From: Gastranaerophilus sp045639085
GTDB lineage: Bacteria; Cyanobacteriota; Vampirovibrionia; Gastranaerophilales; Gastranaerophilaceae
Assembly: GCA_045639085.1 (NCBI GenBank)
Contig: JAZUCM010000074.1
Span: 1-39,809, forward strand
Length of the DNA: 39,809 nucleotides
Direction of reading: 5' to 3'
The position numbers and the translations under genes were made by a program. Of the stretch, positions 23,552-30,214 are shown one piece after another; the first letter of the stretch is position 1, and every line of letters starts with the position of its first letter. Below the pieces are notes generated by a model that searched no databases, was not told where the DNA came from, and saw nothing but the letters and a program-made list of their open reading frames with translations.

Positions 23552-23846
23552 ATCACTAAATGTTTTAGTAACCCAAAAAGCTGGTTCGGATATCGCACAA
23601 ATAATAGATTATGTTGCTAAAGATAATCCAAAAGCTGCTAGAGATATTCTGACAGTTCTGAACAAAACATTAAAAATGCTTGCGGAGTACCCTACAACCG
23701 GCACCGTTAAATATGGTATAAAACAAGAAAATATAAGAGTCTACACAATTAAAAAGAAGTTTTCAATTGCATACCGACTTGAAGACAATCAGTTGAAGAT
23801 ATTACGGATACTAACAAGATATCAAGATATTCTAACAATCTTATAA
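23544..23846 (+). CDS. parE: ParE/RelE-family toxin
   Basis: 100 residues with the family layout: VLVTQKAGSDIAQIIDYVAKDNPKAARDILTVLNKTLKMLAEYPTTGTVKYGI (helical hairpin with the L-x-x-x-P-x-x-G motif), then IRVYTIKKKFSIAYRLEDNQLKILRILTRYQDI (beta core). ParE members poison DNA gyrase and RelE members cleave mRNA; the conserved DI-x3-DY-x5-P-x-AA start favours ParE, but the target is not proven. The ATG lies inside the antitoxin gene, implying coupling. Confidence 0.88.
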   Translation: MNKSLNVLVTQKAGSDIAQIIDYVAKDNPKAARDILTVLNKTLKMLAEYPTTGTVKYGIKQENIRVYTIKKKFSIAYRLEDNQLKILRILTRYQDILTIL

Positions 23847-23850
23847 ATTT

Positions 23851-24180
23851 ATGAACATAAAAAAGGAACTTGGCGAAAAAATAAGACGTGTGCGTAAATT
23901 GAGAGGCTTAACGCAAGAACAATTGGCCGAAATTGTTGATATTTCGCCAAGAAATCTAAGCAATATCGAAGTTGGTGTGAGTTTTGTAAAAGCCGAAACG
24001 CTCGAAAAAATTGTGGATTCACTAAACATAACAACCGAAGAATTATTCGCAAACGACCACATAAAAACAAACCACGAATTACTATGTGCAATTGATGGTT
24101 TTATAAACAAAATAAAAGATGACAACCAAGCACTTGAAAAAATATATAAAATACTTAAATGTTTGACAGAAGAAGTTTAG
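23851..24180 (+). CDS. XRE-family helix-turn-helix regulator
   Basis: 109 residues. Residues 5-65 form a Cro/CI-type HTH (IRRVRKLRGLTQEQLAEIVDISPRNLSNIEVGVSFVKAETLEKIVDSLNIT); the C-terminal 40 residues are helical and acidic and could dimerise. It starts only 4 bases after the parE-like stop, so it is very likely part of the same transcript and may regulate the toxin-antitoxin promoter. No separate toxin partner follows. Ribosome binding probably relies on coupling. Confidence 0.8.
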   Translation: MNIKKELGEKIRRVRKLRGLTQEQLAEIVDISPRNLSNIEVGVSFVKAETLEKIVDSLNITTEELFANDHIKTNHELLCAIDGFINKIKDDNQALEKIYKILKCLTEEV

Positions 24181-24209
24181 AATAAACCTCCGCGCGTTTT
24201 AGTATAAAT

Positions 24210-24238
24210 TTGATTATCTAAAATAATTGTTGTATAAT
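24210..24238 (+). promoter_or_regulatory. Promoter giving a probable leaderless mRNA
   Basis: TTGATT (24210-24215), 17-bp spacer, TATAAT (24233-24238), then exactly 6 bases to the ATG at 24245. The transcript is expected to begin at or next to the start codon; no Shine-Dalgarno is present. Confidence 0.75.
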
Positions 24239-24244
24239 TTCGTT

Positions 24245-25393
24245 ATGAAGAAGATTTTGGCGTCATGTATTTTATCCGTTTTGCTTTTTCAGCCGCTCGC
24301 TTTAGCGCAAACTTTTGACGCGTCCGTTGAGTACAACGAAAATTTCACCCCAAGGCAAGAAGAAATTTTCACTGGTGATGTCGAAACTCTAGAGCGCAAA
24401 GACATCATCAATATGACCGTTTCACAAGTTCTTGACGGCAGTTTCACGATGGAAGGCGACGAGTTTTTTGCAGAAGTCACAACAGACGTAATCGGGAACA
24501 AAGGTGTCATAATTCCCAAAGGCACCATCGCGCACGGCTCTATAGTCGAATCAGGTGACGCTAAAAGCATGGGGCGTTCTGCGTGGATAGAAATGGATTT
24601 TGACTACCTAATTACCCCGGACGGACGTGAAATTCCAATCGAAGGGCACATGAGCACAAAACTCAACCCCGTCGTCGAAACCTCTAAAATAGTTGCGCAA
24701 GATGTCGGCTACACTTTAGCCGGCGGCGCAGTCGGAGGACTTGTCGCCCTAAATTTGTTAGGTCTTGAAGCCGCAATTATGTCGCAAGGTTATACTCTTG
24801 CAGCCGGTGCCGCAGTAGGCGGAGTTTACGGACTTGGAATGGCGTTGGTGCGAAAAGGACACAACGTTCTCATTGCTCCGGGTGACGAAATCAAAGTCAA
24901 AATAAAATCCGACGTCGAACTTCCTGTCTACCGCGAAGAAGCTCTTATGCAACACGAACTATTCTACCCCGGCATTGATATTTTCATAAGCAATATCAAG
25001 CACGAAAAAGACCCCTTCGATGTCGCTAACACTATCACACTAACCCTTATGATTACTAACCATTCGGACAAAAACCTCTCCGGGCTCGATATGGCGCTTG
25101 TGAACGATTACAACGCAGTTTTTCGCCCATCAATTTTCGGTGATACAAAAATCATGTTTAAACAAATTAAACCCGGTGAAAAAATACTTGGCGATGTATC
25201 TTTCGCCGTCGACAACATCAACAGAAGCTTTTGGCTCGTATTTTTTGACAAGAAAAAAGGTACCCCACTTACAAAAATTTCTGTCGACAATGCCTACAGA
25301 AAAGTGCCAAACCGTGTCAAAAAACACAACAACAAAGTTCGAGAAAAGAAAAATTTCGTCACTAAAGATGAAAATTTACTCGAAATGTTTTAA
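24245..25393 (+). CDS. Exported protein sharing a domain with the SLH protein
   Basis: 382 residues. The signal peptide MKKILASCILSVLLFQPLALAQ (cleavage near 21) is followed by a region of 53-225. It begins VSQVLDGSFTMEGDEFFAEV and contains PKGTIAHGSIVES, WIEMDFDYLITPDGREI, NPVV, a glycine-rich hydrophobic stretch (154-200) and APGDEIKVKIKSD. The same pattern occurs at 473-684 of the SLH protein at 37662. The PKGT-x2-HG / TPDGREI strands loosely recall VirB10/TrbI-type beta domains, but this is not a claim of a conjugation role. The C-terminal 230-340 (NTITLTLMITNHSDKNL...KPGEKILGDVSFAV) looks like an immunoglobulin-like DUF4352-type domain. Envelope location inferred. Function unknown. Confidence 0.7.
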   Translation: MKKILASCILSVLLFQPLALAQTFDASVEYNENFTPRQEEIFTGDVETLERKDIINMTVSQVLDGSFTMEGDEFFAEVTTDVIGNKGVIIPKGTIAHGSIVESGDAKSMGRSAWIEMDFDYLITPDGREIPIEGHMSTKLNPVVETSKIVAQDVGYTLAGGAVGGLVALNLLGLEAAIMSQGYTLAAGAAVGGVYGLGMALVRKGHNVLIAPGDEIKVKIKSDVELPVYREEALMQHELFYPGIDIFISNIKHEKDPFDVANTITLTLMITNHSDKNLSGLDMALVNDYNAVFRPSIFGDTKIMFKQIKPGEKILGDVSFAVDNINRSFWLVFFDKKKGTPLTKISVDNAYRKVPNRVKKHNNKVREKKNFVTKDENLLEMF

Positions 25394-25411
25394 AATTTTG
25401 CAACAACCCTA

Positions 25412-25440
25412 TTGCAAAAAAATAAAACTCGTGTTACAAT
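25412..25440 (+). promoter_or_regulatory. Promoter of the BlaI-like repressor gene
   Basis: TTGCAA (25412-25417), 17-bp spacer, TACAAT (25435-25440). The start near 25447 gives a leader of about 45 bases with AGGAAGAAGGAA before the ATG. Confidence 0.7.
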
Positions 25441-25491
25441 CGTAATACACTCTTTTATGAATATAGATAAATAGGAAGAAGGAACAAGAAT

Positions 25492-25833
25492 ATGACATGT
25501 GGAACTTTAGAAATTGACATTTTGAATTCAATTTGGGATTTAACAAATAACGGCGAAGACAATGACATTTCGATTCAAGACGTCGTTGACGAATTGTCAA
25601 GAAAAGGAATTGAGCGTGCATATACAACAATCAAGACGGTCATGGATAGATTAACCGTCAAAAGTATTTTGGTTAGATACAGAGTCGGAAAGAAATTTTT
25701 CTACAAAGCAACTATGCAGAGGGAAGAAATGGCTCTTGATGCCGTAAATGAAGTTATAAACAACTTTTTTGCCGGCAATTCCACAAGCCTTATTCGTTTC
25801 GTTGAAGAAAAACACGGTCTGTTAGTTAAGTAA
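25492..25833 (+). CDS. BlaI/MecI-family transcriptional repressor
   Basis: 113 residues. A winged helix (LEIDILNSIWDLTNNGEDNDISIQDVVDELSRKGIERAYTTIKTVMDRLTVKSILVRYRVGKKFFYKATM) with the A-Y-T-T-I-x-T-V-M-x-R-L recognition helix of the family. The C-terminal helix region forms the dimerisation part. In other bacteria such repressors are inactivated by BlaR-type sensor proteases. No BlaR/MecR or beta-lactamase is adjacent, so the controlled genes are unknown; the next gene, 2 bases downstream, is co-expressed with it. Confidence 0.88.
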   Translation: MTCGTLEIDILNSIWDLTNNGEDNDISIQDVVDELSRKGIERAYTTIKTVMDRLTVKSILVRYRVGKKFFYKATMQREEMALDAVNEVINNFFAGNSTSLIRFVEEKHGLLVK

Positions 25834-25835
25834 AA

Positions 25836-26198
25836 ATGGATAATTTAGGAGATAGAAAACAAGTTGCAACGCTGATTAGAGGTGTTCTAACCGGCAGGCT
25901 TTGTGTGCGCGAGGCAATAAATCAATTTCCGCACAACCACGAGGACGAAAGCATTCAAGCGGCGTATCATGCGTTGGTACATTTTGAAGCCGACGAAGAT
26001 TTACGCACGCGCGACTTGTTATACAAAGAAGAACAAGACAACTACTTGATGATGATATCCGAAATCCTGGAAAAAGAAGAAGATTTACCATTCAACATCA
26101 TCAATTCGTACAAAGAATTCTACCCAAATGCAAACATTCCAAACGAAAAAAATCTAAAAGGCATGCTAAAAAGTTTTTTCAAAATGTTAAATGTGTAA
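25836..26198 (+). CDS. Uncharacterised 120-residue protein co-transcribed with the BlaI-like repressor
   Basis: Starts 2 bases after the repressor stop. Sequence is soluble and helical, acidic (pI probably low): DESIQAAYHALVHFEADEDLRTRDLLYKEEQDNYLMMISEILEKEEDLP and a C-terminal FYPNANIPNEKNLKGMLKSFFKML. No known family recognised. The close spacing suggests a common task or merely common transcription. Its stop codon is part of a weak terminator stem (26190-26216). Confidence 0.75.
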   Translation: MDNLGDRKQVATLIRGVLTGRLCVREAINQFPHNHEDESIQAAYHALVHFEADEDLRTRDLLYKEEQDNYLMMISEILEKEEDLPFNIINSYKEFYPNANIPNEKNLKGMLKSFFKMLNV

Positions 26199-26216
26199 CG
26201 TTTTTAACGCATTTTT
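26190..26216 (+). terminator. Weak rho-independent terminator
   Basis: AATGTGT (26190-26196) pairs with ACGCATT (26207-26213) with one wobble, followed by five T residues. Short T-tract, so only tentative. Confidence 0.4.
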
Positions 26217-26244
26217 GGCCTTAATTACTTTTTTTTGGTATAAT
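26215..26244 (+). promoter_or_regulatory. Promoter of the glycosyltransferase-apt operon
   Basis: TTGGCC (26215-26220), 18-bp spacer, TATAAT (26239-26244) with an extended TGG directly before it. Confidence 0.65.
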
Positions 26245-26269
26245 TAACCTGAAGGTATAAGATGGAATT

Positions 26270-27604
26270 ATGAAAGAACGGATTTTATTATTCTTTATTA
26301 TCTTAGGACTAAGCGTCTTTATTTACATATACCAAAGCTATTTTGATACAATTTGGGGCTTGGCATTAATTTGTCTAGGCATGATTCTCTATGGAATTTC
26401 AACAAACCTTGCATATAAAGTAAAAAAACGTGTCCAAAAATTCCATCCTGAGCCAATCAATGAAAATTACAAACCGTTTGTAACAATAATGATTCCGGCC
26501 CACAATGAAGAAAGCGTCATTGCAGATACTGTTGCAAACATCCAACAACTCGATTACCCGCATTTTGAAATAATTGTAATCGACGACAGAAGTTCTGACA
26601 ATACCGCATCCGTCGTTAAAGATTTAGAAAACAAGTACAGCAATTTAAAAGCATTTATTCGTCCAAAAGACGCATTTCCGGGCAAATCTGCCGTTCTGAA
26701 CGATGCAATGGCATTTGCAAAAGGCGAAGCAATTCTGGTTTTTGATGCCGACGCAACAGTTAAGCCTGACTTTTTGAAAAAACTTGTTCCAATGCTTGAG
26801 CCACAAGACGTTGGCGCCGTACAAGCAAGAAAAGTCATCAGAAATAAAGATTATAACCTGCTAACCCGTTGTCAAAACAATGAATACACAATGGACGCGC
26901 AGCTTCAAATCAGCAGAGACTCCGTAAAAGGTGCAGTTGAACTTCGCGGCAACGGCGAACTTATCAAGCGCGAAGCCCTCGAAGATATTGGCGGCTGGAA
27001 CAATTACACAATTACCGACGACCTTGATATGTCAACAAGACTTCACATCAAAGGTTGGGACATTCGTTTTTGCATGGACGCGGTAGTTTACGAAGAAGGT
27101 ATCGCGTACGTTTGGCCACTTTACCGTCAAAGACGTCGTTGGCTCGAAGGAACAATCAGAAGATATTTAGAGTACTGCCAAGACGTTTTAACATCAAAAG
27201 AGATGTCCTTACGCGCAAGCTTAGACATGACAATTTACATCTCACAATTCATCATGCCGGGCTGGTTCTTGCTGGAAATCTTCATCCGCATGTTCAAATG
27301 TTTAGCCAAAGACGCATCACCACACATCCTTTATTCATCAGTAATCATAGGTGCCGTAATCGGATTCGGTTTCTTTATAACAATAAGGTACGCCCTTAGA
27401 CGGTACGACAATCTTTCCAGAAGGAACGCCTTTATCCAAGCAATTCAAACAACAATCTACATGCTTTTAATCTGGTTCCCGCTGGTAATATTTATAAGCT
27501 TTAAAATATTATTCTTGAAAAAAGACATGAATTGGGGCAAAACTGCTCACGGTCTGGTTCAAGAAGAAAAAGAACGCGAACTCGCTTCAAATACAAAGAA
27601 ATAA
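26270..27604 (+). CDS. Membrane-bound family 2 glycosyltransferase
   Basis: 444 residues. Two N-terminal membrane helices (about 5-20 and 25-45), a GT-A domain of the processive beta-glycosyltransferase type, and C-terminal membrane helices (about 320-345, 355-375, 400-425). Catalytic motifs in order: MIPAHNEESVI (nucleotide site), VIDDRSSDN (first Asp pair), VFDADATVKPDFL (DxD), GNGELIKREAL, TDDLDMSTRLHIKGWDI (ED-like base) and RQRRRWLEG (Q-x2-RW). Similar to PgaC/NodC-like enzymes that make beta-linked polysaccharide from UDP-sugars. No other polysaccharide genes are nearby; product unknown. Precedes apt by 12 bases. Confidence 0.9.
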   Translation: MKERILLFFIILGLSVFIYIYQSYFDTIWGLALICLGMILYGISTNLAYKVKKRVQKFHPEPINENYKPFVTIMIPAHNEESVIADTVANIQQLDYPHFEIIVIDDRSSDNTASVVKDLENKYSNLKAFIRPKDAFPGKSAVLNDAMAFAKGEAILVFDADATVKPDFLKKLVPMLEPQDVGAVQARKVIRNKDYNLLTRCQNNEYTMDAQLQISRDSVKGAVELRGNGELIKREALEDIGGWNNYTITDDLDMSTRLHIKGWDIRFCMDAVVYEEGIAYVWPLYRQRRRWLEGTIRRYLEYCQDVLTSKEMSLRASLDMTIYISQFIMPGWFLLEIFIRMFKCLAKDASPHILYSSVIIGAVIGFGFFITIRYALRRYDNLSRRNAFIQAIQTTIYMLLIWFPLVIFISFKILFLKKDMNWGKTAHGLVQEEKERELASNTKK

Positions 27605-27616
27605 TGGAGAAATTTT

Positions 27617-28147
27617 ATGACAGAACAGATAGTTGCATCAGTAAAAGAAAAAATTCGTGCAGTAGCAAACTTCCCAAAAGAAGGGATTATATTTAGAGAC
27701 ATCACAACCGCGCTAAAAGACGCTGAAACTCTCAAAATAATGATTGACTACTTGTGCGAACAATTTAAAGACACAAAAATAGACTATGTTGCCGGAATTG
27801 AAAGCCGCGGATTTATCTTCGGCATGCCAATGGCATACAAATTGAACGCCGGATTTATTCCTATCAGAAAACCTAAAAAACTACCGGCGGAAACCATAAG
27901 TCAAAGCTACGACTTGGAATACGGCACTGACACGATTGAAATCCACAAAGATGCAATTCCGCAAGGCGCAAATGTTCTCATCGTTGACGACTTATTAGCA
28001 ACAGGCGGAACTGCTGAGGCTGCCTGCAAACTCGTAAAAAAGGCCGGCGGCAATCTGGTCGGTATCGCGTTCTTGATAGAACTCGAAGCTCTTAACGGCC
28101 GTGAAAAACTTCACACTGATAACATCATTTCAATGTTAAAATATTAA
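27617..28147 (+). CDS. apt: Adenine phosphoribosyltransferase
   Basis: 176 residues. Salvages adenine to AMP with PRPP. PRPP-binding signature VLIVDDLLATGGTA, substrate motifs FPKEGIIFRDITT, GIESRGFIFG and PIRKPKKLPAETISQSYDLEYGTDTIEIHKDAI are all present. Normal length. It sits 12 bases behind the glycosyltransferase with GGAG upstream of the ATG, so the two are probably co-transcribed. A strong terminator follows at 28149-28187. Confidence 0.95.
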   Translation: MTEQIVASVKEKIRAVANFPKEGIIFRDITTALKDAETLKIMIDYLCEQFKDTKIDYVAGIESRGFIFGMPMAYKLNAGFIPIRKPKKLPAETISQSYDLEYGTDTIEIHKDAIPQGANVLIVDDLLATGGTAEAACKLVKKAGGNLVGIAFLIELEALNGREKLHTDNIISMLKY

Positions 28148-28148
28148 C

Positions 28149-28187
28149 AAAAAACGGGGTATCCGCAAATAGGACACCCCGTTTTTT
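28149..28187. terminator. Bidirectional terminator between apt and the TPR gene
   Basis: Stem A6-CGGGGT / ACCCCG-T6 with an inner TCC/GGA extension and a GCAAATA loop; A-tract on one side and T-tract on the other make it usable from both strands. Confidence 0.85.
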
Positions 28188-28210
28188 ACTGCAAATTTTA
28201 TTAAACAAAA

Positions 28211-28936
28211 TCATTCAAACGGATCCGGCTCAGGAGTTTTTATATTAAGCATTTTTTCCAGCTCTTCCCTGGATTTTATTTTTCGTTGAATCGCACGAGC
28301 CTCTTTGTATTCATCCGCAGCCAAATCTTTAAACCCTTGCTTAGCCATCAGTTCAGCATAATCATAGTGCGCTCTTGCATCAGTTCGGCGAAGTTCTATA
28401 GCCTTTTCGCAATCACTTCTTGCCGCAGAAAACTTATTCAGCCTGGTTAAAATAGCGCAACGTTCACCATACCCAAAAGAATCCTTTGGCTTTGCCTTAA
28501 TATAAAACGTCACGAAACGGTAAGGCGAAATATATTCACCCATCGCCATCTTAATACGAACAAATTTTCTGAGCGCTTTGCGATGCCCCGGCTCATTTTT
28601 AAGTACCACGACATAAGCCTTTAGAGCGTTTTCATAATCTTCGGCCTCATAAAAAGTATTGCCTAAATAATAATAAGCCAAAAGTTTTTCGCGCTTGTGT
28701 TCAGACGTCGTCGCCTTAGCCAAAACCGTTGTAAACAATTCTTGCGCGGCATCATAATCCTTGGCCATCAATTTTATTTGCCCACACTTAATGTACAGCA
28801 TAAAATTGGAATTCGTTTCCGCCTGACTATACAAAATCGGATAAACACAGTTTTCCAAAACGGCCAATCTGACACGTTCCACAAGGCATAAAGACAGCCC
28901 TACCAAAATAATTAAATAAATAATCTTCTTAATCAT
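28211..28936 (-). CDS. Membrane-anchored TPR-repeat protein
   Basis: 241 residues. An N-terminal hydrophobic segment (4-20) acts as signal anchor. Tetratricopeptide repeats follow: about 45-80 (FMLYIKCGQIKLMAKDYDAAQELFTTVLAKA), 83-118 (KLLAYYYLGNTFYEAEDYENALKAYVVVLKNEP), about 150-182 (SFGYGERCAILTRLNKFSAARSDCEKAIELR) and 185-215 (ARAHYDYAELMAKQGFKDLAADEYKEARAI). TPRs are protein-binding scaffolds; partner unknown. Minus strand, downstream of the polymerase gene with about 30 bases between them. Confidence 0.85.
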   Translation of the reverse strand: MIKKIIYLIILVGLSLCLVERVRLAVLENCVYPILYSQAETNSNFMLYIKCGQIKLMAKDYDAAQELFTTVLAKATTSEHKREKLLAYYYLGNTFYEAEDYENALKAYVVVLKNEPGHRKALRKFVRIKMAMGEYISPYRFVTFYIKAKPKDSFGYGERCAILTRLNKFSAARSDCEKAIELRRTDARAHYDYAELMAKQGFKDLAADEYKEARAIQRKIKSREELEKMLNIKTPEPDPFE

Positions 28937-28967
28937 AAAACCATTATATAACTTTTTTCAAAAAAAA

Positions 28968-30140
28968 TCAAATATCTTTCTTTACAAATCCGGTTTGCAC
29001 AATATCTTTGCCAAATTTTGCTTCCAGTTTGTCAAAACACTTGCTCAGCTTGGCTTTTCGCTCGTCGACTTCTTCCGCAAACAGATACGTCTGATACGCT
29101 CCATTGTAAACAAGTTTATCAAAAAATATCCCGGTGCTACGATAAATCAAATTAGGATCGTAAATTTTGTCAAAAAGCCTGAAAATAATCTGTGAAATCT
29201 CAAGTTCAAAATCCAGCGCCTTATTAAGAGTCTCTTTCTCCACAAAAACTCTATAATCCTTTGTCCGCAATAAAACGCCAACTTCCAAAGTTTTGCCCTC
29301 GAGTTTGCGCAATTTCGCGCACGCACGGTGAATATGATAATTTATAGAATTTTTCAAATAATCCTTATCCGACGTAAATTTTGCAAGTGCGCTTGTTTTC
29401 TGTATAGATTTTGGCGGCTTAACGTCATTCGTAACAGGTGACACAACTTCCCCCAACAACTCATGTTTCATCTCAAGCCCACGTATTCCAATAAGATTAT
29501 CCAAAAACTTATCCGATTTCTGCACCAATTCATAAGCGTTCAAAATCCCGTTTTTACGCATCGTAAGCGTCAAATTCCGCCCAATCCCCCAAATATCTTC
29601 GACCGGTGTTTGTTTAAGTTCCGCCTCAAGATTACCTCTACCGATATAATACACCCCGTCCAACTCATTCTTGGCCTTATCAGATGCCAATTTTGCCAAC
29701 GTTTTGGACGAACTTATACCAATAGAAACCGGGATATCAATTTTTTCGCGAATCTCGCGCCTAATAAACTTGGCAATATCGACCGAATTCATCTTATAAA
29801 GTCGCTCGAGCCCGGTCAAATCAACAAACGCCTCATCAATAGAATAAACATCCACCGTCGGCGAGAATTCGCGCAACAGCGACATAACCTTCTCCGAAAT
29901 TTCCCCATACAAATCGTGATGCCCCGAAACATAAATCGCCCCCGGGAAATCATGCTTAGCCATAAAATACGGCAATCCCATTCTAATCCCCATCCGCTTA
30001 GCCTCACGAGAACGCGCAATCACGCAACCATCGCGATTCGACAACACACAAACGGGCTTGTCCTTGAGTTCAGGATTAACCGCCTGCTCACAAGAAACAA
30101 AAAACGAATCACAATCTACCAGCGCAATAATCTTAGCCAT
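28968..30140 (-). CDS. Y-family (UmuC-like) DNA polymerase
   Basis: 390 residues. Translesion polymerase with the Y-family motifs: ALVDCDSFFVSCE (Asp9, Asp11), the catalytic SIDEAFVDLTG (Asp102, Glu103), the palm motif SIGISSSKTLAKLASDKAK and the little-finger region KPPKSIQKTSALAKFTS. Helix-hairpin-helix IWGIGRNLTLTMRKNGI is visible. Length and the HHDLYGEISEKVM segment fit UmuC-type better than DinB. No umuD-like gene is adjacent. The predicted -10 box lies exactly 6 bases before the ATG, suggesting a leaderless message. A LexA-type dyad is not clear; AGTATAATACT overlaps the -10. Confidence 0.9.
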   Translation of the reverse strand: MAKIIALVDCDSFFVSCEQAVNPELKDKPVCVLSNRDGCVIARSREAKRMGIRMGLPYFMAKHDFPGAIYVSGHHDLYGEISEKVMSLLREFSPTVDVYSIDEAFVDLTGLERLYKMNSVDIAKFIRREIREKIDIPVSIGISSSKTLAKLASDKAKNELDGVYYIGRGNLEAELKQTPVEDIWGIGRNLTLTMRKNGILNAYELVQKSDKFLDNLIGIRGLEMKHELLGEVVSPVTNDVKPPKSIQKTSALAKFTSDKDYLKNSINYHIHRACAKLRKLEGKTLEVGVLLRTKDYRVFVEKETLNKALDFELEISQIIFRLFDKIYDPNLIYRSTGIFFDKLVYNGAYQTYLFAEEVDERKAKLSKCFDKLEAKFGKDIVQTGFVKKDI

Positions 30141-30146
30141 AACAGT

Positions 30147-30175
30147 ATTATACTAAATAATAAAATACTAGTAAA
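30147..30175 (-). promoter_or_regulatory. Promoter of the polymerase gene, leaderless type
   Basis: Minus strand TTTACT (30175-30170), 17-bp spacer, TATAAT (30152-30147), then six bases to the ATG at 30140. The -10 lies in the 11-bp palindrome AGTATAATACT, which could also be an operator. Confidence 0.65.
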
Positions 30176-30177
30176 GC

Positions 30178-30206
30178 AAAAAGGCCGAAGAAATCTCCGG
30201 CCTTTT
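30178..30206 (-). terminator. Rho-independent terminator after the prepilin gene
   Basis: On the minus strand AAAAGGCCG pairs with CGGCCTTTT, followed by another T, eight bases past the prepilin stop codon. It separates the prepilin from the polymerase promoter. Confidence 0.8.
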
Positions 30207-30214
30207 GATTTAAA

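Noticed and set aside
24245..25393. VirB10/TrbI conjugation protein
   Set aside because: Only a loose similarity in two strands; no other conjugation gene is nearby and the same domain occurs in an SLH protein.
30141..30155. LexA (SOS) box upstream of the polymerase
   Set aside because: AGTATAATACT is a short AT-rich dyad that coincides with the -10 box; evidence for LexA is insufficient.
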